Source of the DNA: Dyella monticola
GTDB taxonomy: Bacteria > Pseudomonadota > Gammaproteobacteria > Xanthomonadales > Rhodanobacteraceae
Length of the DNA: 64,000 nt
Direction: 5' to 3'
NCBI RefSeq assembly: GCF_003363155.1
Contig: NZ_QRBE01000006.1
Location: 62,001 to 126,000, forward strand
Below, one piece after another: positions 42,637 through 53,880 of this stretch (within the stretch, counting starts at the first letter, position 1; the number at the start of each line of letters is the position of its first letter). The position numbers and the translations under genes were made by a program. The notes beneath the pieces were generated by a model. That model ran no database searches, had not been told where the DNA came from, and saw only the letters and a list, made by a program, of their open reading frames with translations.

Positions 42637-43098
42637 CTAATGCGCCGGCATCGGCGTGCTGTGCAGAAAGCGTATGCACCACCCGCCGGCGTGTTTAGTG
42701 AGAACGGCCGACTCCAGCCAGCTCACGTCCCGCTTTCCCGATGCGTTGGCAAATGAGCCTCGGTTGATATAGGTGATCCATGCCGTGCTTCCATCGACAT
42801 GCACCTTGGGTTCGGTCACCTGCCACACGAAGACATCCCCGGCAGCGTGATCTTTCTTGATCAGGCTCATCAGTTCATCGCCCGAAAATTGCTTGCCTAC
42901 GTCGAATGCGTAGAAATCCGGGCACGCGATGCGATGGAACTGGTCCATGTTGTCATGCGTCGCCGCGACGAACAGTGCGCGCATCGTGTCCACGACCTTG
43001 GCTTCATCGGTCCCCGTTGCGGAAGCACAGGACACCACGGGCATCAGCGCAATGATGGCCCATGCGATGGCATTGCGAACGTTTCTGGCGACAGTCAT
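42637..43098 (-). CDS. Exported SnoaL/DUF4440-like protein
   Basis: A 153-residue protein with an N-terminal signal peptide (NAIAWAIIALMPVVSCASA; the VVSCAS could be a lipobox, so a lipoprotein is possible). The mature part is NTF2-like: AKVVDTMRALFVAATHDNMD, then a beta sheet with TAWITYINRGSF and SWLESAVLTKHAGGWCIRFL. DUF4440 members are often secreted and without known activity. ATG 43098 has GGAGAG upstream. It shares its 3' end region with msrA. Confidence 0.82.
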   Translation of the reverse strand: MTVARNVRNAIAWAIIALMPVVSCASATGTDEAKVVDTMRALFVAATHDNMDQFHRIACPDFYAFDVGKQFSGDELMSLIKKDHAAGDVFVWQVTEPKVHVDGSTAWITYINRGSFANASGKRDVSWLESAVLTKHAGGWCIRFLHSTPMPAH

Positions 43099-43275
43099 CA
43101 CTGGCTCTCCGTTTTAGTCGTGCACACTATTTAAGCAGCAGGCATCGCTTGGAAAATGTTTCAACACGGATGTGGCTGTCTATCCGTCCACTCGCACTAG
43201 TGTGCGATCGCCCCCTTGCAGTATGGTTGCCCGTTCGCGCCGCCGAGGCGCCCTTCCCCGCTTGCAAGGTTCTCC

Positions 43276-45240
43276 ATGAAAAGCTTCCGACTTGTTTGCA
43301 GTGTGGCGCTCGTGGTGTGCTCGCTACCCGCCATGGGCGCTTCGTCCACACGGTACAACCCCCTGGAGACGTTTGCGCCGTTTGCCTATCCGCAACCGGC
43401 GAATGCGTTTCGCACTGCCAGCGGCCGCCCGGGCCCTTTGTTCTGGCAGAACCGCGCCGATTACCAGATCAAGGCGGCGCTGGATCCGGCCACTCGCACA
43501 CTCACTGGCGAGGAAGTGATCACCTATACCAATCGCAGCCCGGACGACCTGGATGTGCTGTGGCTGCAGGTGGAACAGAACCGTTATCGCAAGGATGCGC
43601 GCGGCGCGTTTGGCGACGACGCGTTTCCGACTGAATTTACCGATGGCGAGCACATCGCTGCCGTTGCCGTGGAAGGCGTCGGCGGCGCGCTGCAAAACGC
43701 CGATTTCGTGATATCGGATACGCGTATGCAGGTGCGTCTTGCGCAGCCGCTGAAAGCGCACGATGGTGTCGTACGACTGCATGTCCGTTACAGCTATACC
43801 GTGCCCGGCGAGTTCGGCGGCCGTACCGACGTCAACCCGAGCAAGAACGGCGATATTTTCGAGATCGCGCAGTGGTATCCGCGCATGTGCGTGTACGACG
43901 ATCTGCGCGGATGGACGACCGACCCGTATCTCAACAACGAGTTCTATCTCGAATACGGCAATTACGATTATTCGGTCACGGTGCCGTGGGACATGCTCGT
44001 GGTGGGTGCGGGTGAATTGCTCAATCCACAGGATGTGCTCACCAAGACGGAAATGGAGCGCCTGGACAAGGCGCGTCATAGCGACAGCACCGTCATGATC
44101 CGCTCGGCCGATGAGGTAAACGATCCGCGCAGCCGGCCCACGCAAAGCGGCACGCTGACCTGGCACTTCCGCATCGACAATGCGCGCGATGCCGTGTTCG
44201 GCGCCTCTAAGGCGTACATCTGGGACGCGGCGCGCATCAACCTGCCCAATGGCAAGACGGCGCTGGCTGAATCGGCCTACCCCGTCGAAAGTGCCGGCAA
44301 CAACGCCTGGGGCCGCGCCACCGAATATGTCAAAGCCGCCACCGAATATTTCTCCAGGCAGTGGTATCCGTACCCCTACCCGGTGGCGATCAACGAAGCA
44401 GGCACCGCAGGTGGCATGGAGTATCCGAGTATCACCTTCGATGACAAGGACACCAAAGGTAGCGACCTGCACGCACTGATCGCGCACGAAATCGGTCACA
44501 CCTGGTTCCCGATGATCGTAGGCACCGACGAGCGCCGTAATGCGTGGATGGATGAAGGCTTCAATACCTTCATCGATATTTACGAAGCCGATCATTTCAA
44601 CCACGGCGAATACGCGCCCAAACGCGACGAGGAATACGCGCCGGGACATGGCAATCCTGCCGACGAAATCGTAAAGGTGCTCACCGATCCTGACGCACCG
44701 CCGCTCTTGACGCGTGCCGATCAGATCAAGGAGAAATACCGCCACCCGGTGACTTACTTCAAATCGGCGTTCGGCCTGGTGCTGCTGCGCGAGCAGATCC
44801 TTGGGCCTGAACGCTTCGACCCCGCCTTCCGCGCGTACATTCAAACCTGGGCCTACAAGCACCCCAGCCCCTCGGATTTCTTCCGCTTCATGGAAAGCGA
44901 AACCGGCGAGGATTTGAGTTGGTTCTGGCGCGGCTGGTACGAGCACAACTGGAAACTCGACCTGGCCATCGACAAGGTCGCTCCGATGGATGGCGACTGG
45001 CGCAAGGGTGCGCTTGTAACGGTGTCAAACCTCGACCGCCTTGTCATGCCAGCAACGCTGGAGGTGATCTACACCGACGGCAGCAAGCAGGATGTCCGGG
45101 TGCCGGTGGAAACCTGGATGCAACATCGGAGCTTCGCCGTGCGCGTGACGGGCAATAAAGCCGTTAAGTCGGCCACGATCGATCCGCAGCACGCGATTCC
45201 GGATGTCGACCGCAGCAACAACACATTTACGGTGAATTAA
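43276..45240 (+). CDS. M1 family zinc metallopeptidase
   Basis: A 654-residue exported peptidase. Signal peptide LVCSVALVVCSLPAMGA. Residues about 45-250 are the N-terminal beta domain; the catalytic domain has GGMEYPS (the exopeptidase-type motif in place of GAMEN), and H404-E-x-x-H408 with the third zinc ligand E427, exactly 18 residues after. WFWRGWYEHN and the C-terminal beta strand region follow. ATG 43276 has AAGG at 6 bases. M1 enzymes remove N-terminal residues from peptides; a periplasmic or secreted role in peptide use is likely. A terminator follows. Confidence 0.94.
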   Translation: MKSFRLVCSVALVVCSLPAMGASSTRYNPLETFAPFAYPQPANAFRTASGRPGPLFWQNRADYQIKAALDPATRTLTGEEVITYTNRSPDDLDVLWLQVEQNRYRKDARGAFGDDAFPTEFTDGEHIAAVAVEGVGGALQNADFVISDTRMQVRLAQPLKAHDGVVRLHVRYSYTVPGEFGGRTDVNPSKNGDIFEIAQWYPRMCVYDDLRGWTTDPYLNNEFYLEYGNYDYSVTVPWDMLVVGAGELLNPQDVLTKTEMERLDKARHSDSTVMIRSADEVNDPRSRPTQSGTLTWHFRIDNARDAVFGASKAYIWDAARINLPNGKTALAESAYPVESAGNNAWGRATEYVKAATEYFSRQWYPYPYPVAINEAGTAGGMEYPSITFDDKDTKGSDLHALIAHEIGHTWFPMIVGTDERRNAWMDEGFNTFIDIYEADHFNHGEYAPKRDEEYAPGHGNPADEIVKVLTDPDAPPLLTRADQIKEKYRHPVTYFKSAFGLVLLREQILGPERFDPAFRAYIQTWAYKHPSPSDFFRFMESETGEDLSWFWRGWYEHNWKLDLAIDKVAPMDGDWRKGALVTVSNLDRLVMPATLEVIYTDGSKQDVRVPVETWMQHRSFAVRVTGNKAVKSATIDPQHAIPDVDRSNNTFTVN

Positions 45241-45256
45241 GCGCGCACAGCGCATC

Positions 45257-45286
45257 ACGGCGTCGGGTACACCGGCGCCGTTTTTA
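45257..45286 (+). terminator. Rho-independent terminator of the M1 peptidase gene
   Basis: ACGGCG (45257-45262) pairs with CGCCGT (45276-45281), with extra pairs inside, followed by TTTTT (45281-45285). It begins 17 bases after the peptidase stop. The permease gene ends opposite at 45288, so both may use it. Confidence 0.72.
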
Positions 45287-45287
45287 T

Positions 45288-46592
45288 TCAACCACGCGCA
45301 ACGCGGGTGCGGCCAACGAGGGCGCGGCGCTGCCACAGATACATCGGCACGCCGGCCAGCAACAATACCGCGCCCCACATCAGCGTCTCGGCACCCGTTC
45401 CAATCAGCGCCCACACACAGAAGGCGAGCGCACCCAGCGCCACCGACCGACGCCATCGACTACCCGTGAGATCGATACGCCACCACGCCAGCACCGTTAT
45501 CAGATAAGGCACCAGCGTGGCCGCGGTGGATAGCAGAATGGTGAAGGTAAACAGCGCCACCAGCGTGCGACTGTAATTGGAAACGATCAACGCGCTGGCC
45601 AGCACGCTGCTCAGCACCAGGCCAAACCATGGTGTGCCGCGCTTGTCCAAGCGCGCGAAGGCGCGGGGAAACAATCCATCCAGCGCGGGCGCAAGCGTTG
45701 TCTGCGCTTGCAGCAGCACCCATCCATTGAGCGCACCAAAGCACGAAACGGTGGCGACCACGCCGATACCGATGCCCGCCCAGCCGCCCCATGTGCGTCG
45801 TGCCGCCTCGGCCATCGGCGCGGCCGATGCATGCAGCACATCTGCCGGCAGCATGCCGACCACCACAGTACATGCCAGCATGGTGGCCACGCCTGCGATG
45901 GCCATGCCGATCACCGTGGCACGCGGAACGGTGCGTTGCGGATCGCGCACGACGCCAGTCGGCACAGTGGCCGTTTCCAATCCAAGAAAGGCCCACAGCG
46001 TCAGCGCCGCCACCGCCGAGGCAACATTCACCAGCGGCAGATGGCTGGGATTGAAGGGATGGAAGGCGCTTGCATGGACCCACCCCAGCCCCAGGGCGCC
46101 AAAGACCACCAGGGGCACCAGTTTCAGCGAGGTGGTGATGATGGCTGCATAACCGGCTTCACGAACGCCCGAAAGGCTGATGAACGTGCAGAACCACAAG
46201 GCAGCCAGCGCGCACAAAGCGCCATGCCAGGGCGTAGATGAGGCCGCTGGCCACACGGCGCCCAGGCTGCCGGCAAACGCCACGGCAATGGCGGCATTGG
46301 CCGACCACACGCATACCCAGTAACTCCACGCCACAATGAAACCAACCCTATCGCCGAACGCGCGGCGCGCGTACGCATACGCGCCACCGTAATTGGGAAC
46401 GATCTGCGCCAGCCATGCATACACCAACGCCAGCATCAGTGCACCGCCCAGACTGATGCCCCACCCAAGCAGACTCGCGGCACCGTAGGGCGCCAGCGCC
46501 GCCGGCAAAACGAATACACCCGATCCGATGATGTTGCCGATCACCAGCGCAATCAGCATCCACAAGCCAAGCGACCGCTTAGCCGTGCTCAT
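45288..46592 (-). CDS. APC family amino-acid/amine permease
   Basis: A 434-residue permease with about 12 membrane helices. The opening LGLWMLIALVIGNIIGSGVF holds the APC signature GSG in helix 1, and GGAYAYARRAFGDRVGFI follows helix 2. It resembles the AdiC/PotE group of basic amino-acid or polyamine exchangers. Its start overlaps the stop of the Rieske oxygenase gene (ATGA, 46589-46592), so the two are translated in coupling. The oxygenase family next to it acts on quaternary amines or related compounds, which suggests an amine substrate, but this is inference. Confidence 0.93.
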   Translation of the reverse strand: MSTAKRSLGLWMLIALVIGNIIGSGVFVLPAALAPYGAASLLGWGISLGGALMLALVYAWLAQIVPNYGGAYAYARRAFGDRVGFIVAWSYWVCVWSANAAIAVAFAGSLGAVWPAASSTPWHGALCALAALWFCTFISLSGVREAGYAAIITTSLKLVPLVVFGALGLGWVHASAFHPFNPSHLPLVNVASAVAALTLWAFLGLETATVPTGVVRDPQRTVPRATVIGMAIAGVATMLACTVVVGMLPADVLHASAAPMAEAARRTWGGWAGIGIGVVATVSCFGALNGWVLLQAQTTLAPALDGLFPRAFARLDKRGTPWFGLVLSSVLASALIVSNYSRTLVALFTFTILLSTAATLVPYLITVLAWWRIDLTGSRWRRSVALGALAFCVWALIGTGAETLMWGAVLLLAGVPMYLWQRRALVGRTRVARG

Positions 46593-47677
46593 GCGCGCGC
46601 CAATGCATCGCGATACGCGCGGCGCACCATCTCATGAAAGTGATGCACGGCATTTTCGCGCAATGGATTCAAACGCCCCGTATCGTAAGAACCGCATGCC
46701 AGCCCACGTTGCACGTCTTGGCAGATGGTGACATCTTCATCCTGCACTTCATCGCTGAAGACGATGTCTTTTGCGCGCCTCGCCTGTGCGTGCGGATCGC
46801 TGTCGGGCGCGTAGTAGAAATCGAACTCCACGCGGCAACGATCCACACCCATCGGCAACACGCGATTGGTTTGCAGGCGCCCAGGCAGAATATTGAGCAT
46901 GGCATTGGGATACAGGAAGTAATACAGCGCCTCGCCGCTACCATACAGATCATCGCCACTTTCCAGCGGGCTGAACTGGAACGAATACCACTGGGCCGTT
47001 TCCGTGATGTAACTGCGGTAATCGAGCAAACTGTTCAAGCCCGGGTGGATACACGGCACGTGGTAGCCTTCCAGGTAGTTGTCCACGTAAACCTTCCAGT
47101 TGCAGGCCACGTCGTAGCTGGCGCGATGATGAAATTCATAGCCATCCAGCGCGCGCTGCGGCCCCAGGCGCTCATCGATGCCGGCCACGAATTCCTCAAA
47201 CGGCGGGGCCTCCTCGACGGCGACGAAAACCAAGCCCTGCCACACATGCACCCGCACCTCGGGAAGACGGATATCCGACGGATTGAAATCCGGCGTGCGG
47301 CCCATTTCCGGCGCACCGCGCAGCACCCCGTCCAGGCCGTACGTCCAGCCGTGATAGCGGCAGCGCAGGTTTTGCGCGCCGGTCCCATTGCAACTGGCGA
47401 TGGGACCGGCGCGATGCCTGCATACATTGTGGAAGGCGCGGATATGCGACGCATCGCTGCGCACGATCAGCAACGGTAGTCCGGCGATGTCCGTCACGAC
47501 GTGATCACCCACCCCAGCCAGTTGTGATTGATGGCATACCAGCTGCCAGCTACGCGCAAAAATCGTCGAGGCATCCAGTGCCGGCATGCGCGCGTCGGTA
47601 TAGAAACGGGCTGGCAGGGTCACGGCATGCTCGAGCTGCTGCGGGACAAGTACCTGATGGGAAAGCAGTTCGATCAT
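46589..47677 (-). CDS. Rieske-type aromatic-ring/choline monooxygenase-like oxygenase
   Basis: A 362-residue oxygenase alpha subunit. The Rieske centre is C-R-H near residue 83 and CRYHGW about 20 residues later. The mononuclear iron site is seen in DNYLEGYHVPCIHPGLNSLL, the choline-monooxygenase-type version (NYxEGYHxxxxH). The C-terminal region continues the SRPBCC fold. ATG 47677 is chosen since the AGG 7 bases upstream fits. No reductase or ferredoxin gene is nearby; electron donors must come from elsewhere. It is coupled with the permease gene by ATGA overlap. Confidence 0.93.
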   Translation of the reverse strand: MIELLSHQVLVPQQLEHAVTLPARFYTDARMPALDASTIFARSWQLVCHQSQLAGVGDHVVTDIAGLPLLIVRSDASHIRAFHNVCRHRAGPIASCNGTGAQNLRCRYHGWTYGLDGVLRGAPEMGRTPDFNPSDIRLPEVRVHVWQGLVFVAVEEAPPFEEFVAGIDERLGPQRALDGYEFHHRASYDVACNWKVYVDNYLEGYHVPCIHPGLNSLLDYRSYITETAQWYSFQFSPLESGDDLYGSGEALYYFLYPNAMLNILPGRLQTNRVLPMGVDRCRVEFDFYYAPDSDPHAQARRAKDIVFSDEVQDEDVTICQDVQRGLACGSYDTGRLNPLRENAVHHFHEMVRRAYRDALARA

Positions 47678-48474
47678 GACGATACCTGGCAACAGTGTTG
47701 GTCGAGTATTTATCGAACCGCAGTGCAGCATCAATCTGGACCCATCCCGTTCCCTTTTTTAGCGGAGCTTGGGCTTCAGGACGGCGCATTACACGGCCGC
47801 CGTCACGGCAGAAAATAAGGGGGAGCCGAAAAAATCCATGGCTGAAAAATTCCAGGAATAAAAAGAAAAATCGCGCGAAGCTTTCAGCTAAAGCGCGCCA
47901 TTTTCTCCAGCGCGCATGGACGCCCACGCACGATCCAGGACATGCATTCAATCTCCGCTTGCGCAGGAAAAGTGGAGGCTCATGACACCCGATCGTCCAA
48001 GCGCGCAGCAAAGCATCTCCTGGCGGCAACACGATCCCCTTCGCATGCGTGCGACGTGTTCGACGTGACTCATCCATAGCCCAACTCGTCTTCCGTAGCG
48101 CATAAGCACGGCCCCGACCGGCTCCCCTGAAACGTCTTCACCTGCCCTTGTCGTTTACCGGCGCAGCTTTTAGTTGAGCGCCTCGTTTTCGATTTAAGAG
48201 GCCCGTCGCGCGATGCCTTCACGTGTTCTACACGCTGACGCAGTGCGGACATGAAATCTGGCTGACCGGGGGATCGTGCGTAACAAGGGGAAAAGCGGTT
48301 TCCAATGCTTTTGGGGCCAATGGCGATAGCAACGCTCATCAAGAGCTCTTAGCATGATGGACTTGCGCGCTGTCCTATTGCCGCCTTTCGGATAAACGGC
48401 AAAGCCGGGATTGTCATCACTGACAGTCCTAACCAACAGTTTCCATTTACCAAGCTAGCTACTACGAGGCTTGC
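47678..48474. other. Long gene-free intergenic region
   Basis: Nearly 800 bases without a supported gene between two divergent transcription units. Frames such as 47550-48077 and 48070-48342 (minus) lack ribosome sites and family-like text. AT-rich segments around 47810-47870 and 48430-48470 probably hold the two promoters. I looked for riboswitch-like folds upstream of the oxygenase and recognised none. Confidence 0.5.
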
Positions 48475-51400
48475 ATGAACGCCGACACCTGGGAAGTTCT
48501 TGAACGCCGTCAAGTCATCGCCGCGCTGCGTAGTTTTCGCCGCGGCGATTTCACTGTGCGCTTGCCTGAAGACATGGAGGGCTCCGACGGCGAGTTGGCG
48601 AAAACGTTCAACGAAGTCGTGGATCTCAACCAGCAGATGACGGCGGAACTCCAGCGCCTTTCGCGCGTGGTGGGCAAGGAAGGAAAAATCAATCAGCGCG
48701 GACGTATCCACGCAGCGACCGGCGACTGGGAAAGCGCCATCCTCGCGGTAAACGAGTTGATCGAGGACATGGTGCAGCCCACCGCCGAAGTGGCGCGCGT
48801 CATCGGCGCGGTGGCCAAAGGCGATCTGTCGCAATCGATGACGGTGGAAATCGACGGACGCCCGCTGCGCGGCGAATTCCTGCGCATCGGCAAAGTGGTC
48901 AACACGATGGTGGAACAGCTGGCTTCGTTCGCCTCGGAAGTGACGCGCGTGGCGCGCGAAGTGGGCACCGAAGGCAAACTGGGCGGCCAAGCCACCGTGC
49001 GTGGCGTCGCCGGCACCTGGAAAGACCTCACCGACAACGTCAATGCGATGGCCACCAACCTCACCGGCCAGGTGCGCAACATTGCCGAAGTGACGACGGC
49101 GGTGGCCTCGGGCGACCTTTCCAAGAAAATTACCGTAGAGGTGAAAGGCGAAATCCTCGAACTCAAAAACACCATCAACACGATGGTGGATCAGCTCAAC
49201 TCGTTCGCCTCGGAAGTCACGCGCGTGGCGCGCGAAGTGGGGACCGAGGGCAAACTCGGTGGCCAAGCGCGCGTGGAAGGCGTTGCTGGCACCTGGAAAG
49301 ATCTCACCGATAACGTCAATTTGATGGCCGACAACCTCACCGGCCAGGTGCGTAACATCGCCGAGGTCACCACCGCCGTGGCCTCGGGCGATTTGTCCAA
49401 GAAGATCACGGTGGACGTCAAAGGCGAAATCCTGGAGCTGAAAAACACCATCAACGTGATGGTGGACCAGCTCAACGCGTTCGCGTCGGAAGTGACGCGC
49501 GTGGCGCGCGAAGTAGGGACCGAAGGCAAGCTCGGTGGCCAGGCGCAGGTGCCTGGCGTCGCCGGCACCTGGAAAGACCTTACCGACAACGTCAACCTGA
49601 TGGCCGACAACCTCACCGGCCAGGTGCGCAACATCGCCGAGGTGACCACCGCCGTGGCCTCGGGCGATTTGTCCAAGAAGATCACGGTGGACGTCAAAGG
49701 CGAAATCCTGGAGCTGAAAAACACCATCAACGTGATGGTGGATCAGCTCAACGGTTTCGCCTCCGAAGTGACGCGCGTGGCGCGCGAAGTGGGCACCGAA
49801 GGCAAGCTCGGCGGTCAGGCGCAAGTACCGGGCGTGGCCGGCACCTGGAAAGACCTCACCGACAACGTCAATCTGATGGCCGACAACCTTACCGGCCAGG
49901 TGCGCAACATCGCCGAGGTCACCACCGCGGTGGCGCGCGGCGATCTTTCCAAAAAGATCACCGTGGACGTGAAAGGCGAAATCCTGGAGCTGAAAAACAC
50001 CATCAACACGATGGTGGACCAGCTCAATTCGTTTGCCTCGGAAGTGACACGCGTAGCACGCGAAGTAGGTTCCGAAGGCAAGCTGGGTGGACAGGCGCGC
50101 GTGGAAGGTGTCGGCGGCACCTGGAAGGATCTCACCGACAACGTCAACCTGATGGCCGGCAACCTCACCGGCCAGGTGCGCAACATCGCGGAAGTGACGA
50201 CGGCGGTGGCGCGCGGCGATCTGTCCAAGAAGATCACCGTGGACGTAAAGGGCGAAATCCTGGAGCTGAAAAACACCATCAACACAATGGTGGATCAGCT
50301 CAATTCCTTTGCCTCGGAAGTAAGCCGTGTGGCGCGCGAGGTGGGCTCCGAAGGCAAGCTCGGTGGACAGGCGCAGGTGATCGGTGTCGGCGGCACGTGG
50401 AAGGATCTTACCGACAACGTCAACGCCATGGCCGCCAACTTGACCGGTCAGGTGCGCAACATCGCCGACGTAACAACAGCGGTGGCGCTGGGCGATCTTT
50501 CCAAGAAGATCACGGTGGACGTGAAGGGTGAAATCCTGGAGCTCAAAAACACCATCAACACGATGGTGGACCAGCTCAACTCCTTCGCTTCGGAAGTCAC
50601 CCGCGTGGCGCGCGAAGTGGGCACCGAAGGCAAGCTCGGCGGTCAGGCGCAAGTGCGCGGCATCGCCGGCACCTGGAAAGACCTCACCGACAACGTCAAC
50701 CTGATGGCCGACAATCTCACCGGCCAGGTGCGCAACATCGCCGATGTCACCACCGCCGTGGCGCGCGGCGACTTGTCCAAGAAGATCACGGTGGACGTAA
50801 AGGGCGAAATCCTGGAGTTGAAGAACACCATCAATACGATGGTGGTCCAGCTCAACTCCTTCGCCTCGGAAGTAACGCGCGTGGCGCGCGAAGTGGGTAC
50901 CGAGGGCAAGCTCGGCGGCCAGGCGCAGGTGCCTGGCGTCGGTGGCACGTGGAAAGACCTCACCGACAACGTCAACCTGATGGCGACCAACCTCACCAAT
51001 CAGGTGCGCGGCATCGCCGAAGTGGTCACTGCGGTGGCGCAAGGCAATCTCAAGCGCAAACTGACGGTGCATGCCAAGGGCGAAATCGCCGCACTGGCCG
51101 ATACCATCAATGGCATGATCGAAACCCTGGCCACCTTCGCCGACCAGGTCACCAACATGGCGCGCGAGGTCGGTATCGAAGGCAAGCTGGGCGGACAGGC
51201 GCGCGTACCCGGCGCCGCCGGTCTGTGGCGCGACCTCACCGACAACGTGAACCAGCTCGCGGCCAACCTCACCAACCAGGTGCGTTCGATCGCCGACGTG
51301 GCCACTGCCGTGACCAAAGGCGACTTGTCGCGTTCGATCGCGGTGGAAGCCTCCGGCGAAATGGCTTCGTTGAAAGACAACATCAACGAGATGATCCGCA

Positions 51401-53880
51401 ACCTCAAGGATCAGACGCTGAAAAATGCAGAGCAGGACTGGTTGAAGACCAACCTCGCCCGCTTCTCGCGCATGCTGCAGGGTGAACGCGATCTGGCGAC
51501 CGTGTCCAACCTCATCATGTCCGAACTCGCGCCGCTGGTGAATGCACAATACGGCGTGTTCTACGTCACACGCCGCGAAGAAAGCGAAACCGTACTCGAT
51601 CTCGTCGCCAGCTATGGCGCGGAAGATCGCGATACGCTCAAGCCAAGGTTCAAATCGCGCGAAGGCCTGGTTGGGCAATGTGCCGCCGATAAACGCGCCA
51701 TCCTGCTTTCGGATGTGCCCGGTGAATTCATACGCATCGGCTCAGGCCTTGGCCACGCGGCACCCGTCACCATCGCCGTGCTTCCCGCCTTGTTCGAAAA
51801 CGATGTGAAGGCGGTGATCGAGCTGGCCTCGTTCAGCCGGTTCAACGAAACACACCAAAGCTTCCTCGATCAGCTCATGGAATCGGTCGGCATCGTGCTC
51901 AATACGATTGCCGCCACCATGCGTACGGAAGGCCTGCTCAAGCAATCGCAATTGCTCACGCAGGAATTGCAGGCGCGCCAAACCGAACTCACCACCAAGC
52001 AGAAGGAGTTGCATACCACCAACGAGGAGCTGCAGGAAAAAGCGCAATTGTTGGAAAACGAGAAAAAGCAGGTCGAAGCTAAGAATTTCGAGATCGATCT
52101 GGCCCGACGCGCGGTCGAAGAAAAAGCCGAGCAGTTGGCGCTTACCTCCAAATACAAATCCGAATTCCTCGCCAACATGAGCCACGAGTTGCGCACGCCG
52201 CTCAATTCGCTGCTCATCCTCTCTCGACTGCTGGCCGATAATCCGCAAGGCAACCTCAACGACAAGCAGACCGAATTCGCGCGTACCATCCATTCGGCGG
52301 GATCGGACCTGCTCAACTTGATCAACGACATTCTCGATCTGTCCAAGATCGAATCGGGCACGGTTTCGATCGAAATCGGCGAGATGTCCATGGACAGCCT
52401 CAAGCAGCATATGGAGCGCACGTTCCGTCAGCTTGCCGCGGACAAGAATCTGGATTTCAAGGTCGACTTCGGTGCCTTGCTGCCGACATCGATTCGCACC
52501 GATGAAAAGCGTTTGCAGCAGATCGTGCTCAACTTGCTGTCCAATGCGTTCAAGTTCACATCACAAGGTGGCGTCACCTTGGCTGTGAATCGCGTCGAAA
52601 GCGGCTGGGGCAGCAATCACCCCGTGCTGCGCGACGCGGAATGCGCCATCGAAATCGCCGTTACTGATACCGGCATTGGCATTCCCAAGGACAAGCAGAA
52701 GCTGATCTTCGAAGCCTTCCAGCAGGCCGACGGCACCACCAGCCGCAAATACGGCGGCACCGGTCTTGGCTTGTCGATCAGCCGCGAAATCGCGCGGCTG
52801 CTGGGCGGCGAACTTCAGGTTCGCTCGACCCCTGGCGAAGGCTCGACGTTCACCCTCATCGTACCGATGGAGCTCGCCGCCAGTGCGGTGCAGCTTGGTA
52901 CGGGCAGCGCGCGCTACGACAACAGCGGAGCCGTGGTGCCCAATGCGCTGCCCACACAGATGGAAGTGACGGACGACCGCGATTCGCTCGATCAATCGCC
53001 GTTTGTGCTCATCATCGAGGACGACCCCACGTTCGCATCCATCCTCTTGGATATCGCGCGCGAAACGGGCTTGAAGGGCATCGTTTCGACCGTCGGCGCG
53101 GGCACCTTGATGCTGGCGCGCAAGCTTCGTCCCAGCGCGATTACGCTCGACCTGGGCCTGTCGGACATCGACGGTTTCGTGTTGCTTGATCTGTTGAAGC
53201 ACGATCCGAGTACGGCGCACGTGCCGATTCACATCATTTCCGGTGCGGACAATCTCACGTGCGATCACTCGCTGAGCGACTACGGCGTAACGGAAAAACC
53301 GGCCACGCTGGAAAGCCTTGCGGCCGTGTTCGCCGAGCTCGGCCGGCGCATCCGCCAGATGCCGCCCGTGCCCTCACCTTCACCCGGCGACATGCATTCG
53401 CAAACAACCGGATTGCGCCCGGTACCGGAGCTTGCCGGTGCCAAAGTGCTGATCGTCGATGACGACATCCGCAACATTTACTCGCTGACCAGCGTGCTGG
53501 AAAACTACGACGTGGAAGTGCTGCACGCCGAACGCGGGCGCGACGGCATCGCCATTCTCCAGCAGACGCCGGACATCGATGTCGCCCTCATCGACATCAT
53601 GATGCCGGAAATGGACGGCTATGAAACCATGCAGCAGATGCGCGCGCTGTCCAGCCAGGCCGGCGTACCGTTGATTGCGGTCACGGCCAAGGCGATGAAA
53701 GGCGATCGGCAGAAATGCCTGGAAGCGGGCGCGTCCGATTACATCGCCAAGCCGGTCGATATCGAGTTGCTGCTCGCGCTGCTGCGCGTGTGGATCACGC
53801 GCGCTCGCGAACAGGCTGGCCAGATTCGGATGACCGATGTAGTGCTCGATAGCCATATAGCGCTGGAGAGCAACGTATGA
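48475..53880 (+). CDS. Poly-HAMP hybrid histidine kinase (Nik1-like, cytoplasmic)
   Basis: An 1801-residue hybrid kinase without a signal peptide or membrane helix. Residues 1-200 hold a diverged HAMP start; from about 203 to 985 there are nine 92-residue units, each a pair of HAMP-like helices-turn segments ([20 protein letters not shown] and [20 protein letters not shown]), the first seven nearly identical. Then GAF (about 995-1145), a coiled coil (1150-1230), the H-box [15 protein letters not shown] with His1237, an HATPase domain (about 1350-1470), and two receivers (about 1505-1625 and 1655-1775; phospho-Asp in ITLDLGLSD and [11 protein letters not shown]). It overlaps the next gene by ATGA. 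Same architecture as fungal osmosensing group III kinases and bacterial HAMP-repeat kinases. Confidence 0.96.
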   Translation: MNADTWEVLERRQVIAALRSFRRGDFTVRLPEDMEGSDGELAKTFNEVVDLNQQMTAELQRLSRVVGKEGKINQRGRIHAATGDWESAILAVNELIEDMVQPTAEVARVIGAVAKGDLSQSMTVEIDGRPLRGEFLRIGKVVNTMVEQLASFASEVTRVAREVGTEGKLGGQATVRGVAGTWKDLTDNVNAMATNLTGQVRNIAEVTTAVASGDLSKKITVEVKGEILELKNTINTMVDQLNSFASEVTRVAREVGTEGKLGGQARVEGVAGTWKDLTDNVNLMADNLTGQVRNIAEVTTAVASGDLSKKITVDVKGEILELKNTINVMVDQLNAFASEVTRVAREVGTEGKLGGQAQVPGVAGTWKDLTDNVNLMADNLTGQVRNIAEVTTAVASGDLSKKITVDVKGEILELKNTINVMVDQLNGFASEVTRVAREVGTEGKLGGQAQVPGVAGTWKDLTDNVNLMADNLTGQVRNIAEVTTAVARGDLSKKITVDVKGEILELKNTINTMVDQLNSFASEVTRVAREVGSEGKLGGQARVEGVGGTWKDLTDNVNLMAGNLTGQVRNIAEVTTAVARGDLSKKITVDVKGEILELKNTINTMVDQLNSFASEVSRVAREVGSEGKLGGQAQVIGVGGTWKDLTDNVNAMAANLTGQVRNIADVTTAVALGDLSKKITVDVKGEILELKNTINTMVDQLNSFASEVTRVAREVGTEGKLGGQAQVRGIAGTWKDLTDNVNLMADNLTGQVRNIADVTTAVARGDLSKKITVDVKGEILELKNTINTMVVQLNSFASEVTRVAREVGTEGKLGGQAQVPGVGGTWKDLTDNVNLMATNLTNQVRGIAEVVTAVAQGNLKRKLTVHAKGEIAALADTINGMIETLATFADQVTNMAREVGIEGKLGGQARVPGAAGLWRDLTDNVNQLAANLTNQVRSIADVATAVTKGDLSRSIAVEASGEMASLKDNINEMIRNLKDQTLKNAEQDWLKTNLARFSRMLQGERDLATVSNLIMSELAPLVNAQYGVFYVTRREESETVLDLVASYGAEDRDTLKPRFKSREGLVGQCAADKRAILLSDVPGEFIRIGSGLGHAAPVTIAVLPALFENDVKAVIELASFSRFNETHQSFLDQLMESVGIVLNTIAATMRTEGLLKQSQLLTQELQARQTELTTKQKELHTTNEELQEKAQLLENEKKQVEAKNFEIDLARRAVEEKAEQLALTSKYKSEFLANMSHELRTPLNSLLILSRLLADNPQGNLNDKQTEFARTIHSAGSDLLNLINDILDLSKIESGTVSIEIGEMSMDSLKQHMERTFRQLAADKNLDFKVDFGALLPTSIRTDEKRLQQIVLNLLSNAFKFTSQGGVTLAVNRVESGWGSNHPVLRDAECAIEIAVTDTGIGIPKDKQKLIFEAFQQADGTTSRKYGGTGLGLSISREIARLLGGELQVRSTPGEGSTFTLIVPMELAASAVQLGTGSARYDNSGAVVPNALPTQMEVTDDRDSLDQSPFVLIIEDDPTFASILLDIARETGLKGIVSTVGAGTLMLARKLRPSAITLDLGLSDIDGFVLLDLLKHDPSTAHVPIHIISGADNLTCDHSLSDYGVTEKPATLESLAAVFAELGRRIRQMPPVPSPSPGDMHSQTTGLRPVPELAGAKVLIVDDDIRNIYSLTSVLENYDVEVLHAERGRDGIAILQQTPDIDVALIDIMMPEMDGYETMQQMRALSSQAGVPLIAVTAKAMKGDRQKCLEAGASDYIAKPVDIELLLALLRVWITRAREQAGQIRMTDVVLDSHIALESNV
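49081..51012 (+). repeat. 276-bp tandem repeat, seven units, coding
   Basis: Unit starts at 49081, 49357, 49633, 49909, 50185, 50461 and 50737, always 276 bases apart, each opening with ATTGCCGAAGT or close variants. Units are nearly the same in protein and very similar in DNA. One more diverged unit lies before (from about 48805) and two after (51013, 51289). They encode the HAMP-pair repeats of the kinase. Confidence 0.93.

Noticed and set aside
43324-44946. A 540-codon minus-strand frame
   Set aside because: It lies wholly antisense to the M1 peptidase gene, which has full motifs. GC-rich codon bias produces such shadow frames.
47550-48077. A minus-strand frame upstream of the Rieske gene
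   Set aside because: It overlaps the oxygenase start, lacks a ribosome site and has an unlikely composition (many Arg, Cys, Phe).
47678-48474. Riboswitch upstream of the oxygenase-permease operon
   Set aside because: The leader was read for guanidine, glycine or lysine riboswitch features; no matching conserved stretches were seen.
48349-51678. A 1,109-codon open frame on the minus strand
   Set aside because: It is antisense to the HAMP repeats of the kinase. Its composition (His/Gly/Val-rich, periodic) mirrors the 276-bp repeat, and it has no ribosome site or family resemblance. The repeat without stops explains it.
51742-52410. Minus-strand frames opposite the kinase core
   Set aside because: They overlap the H-box and HATPase coding region and show no motif of their own.
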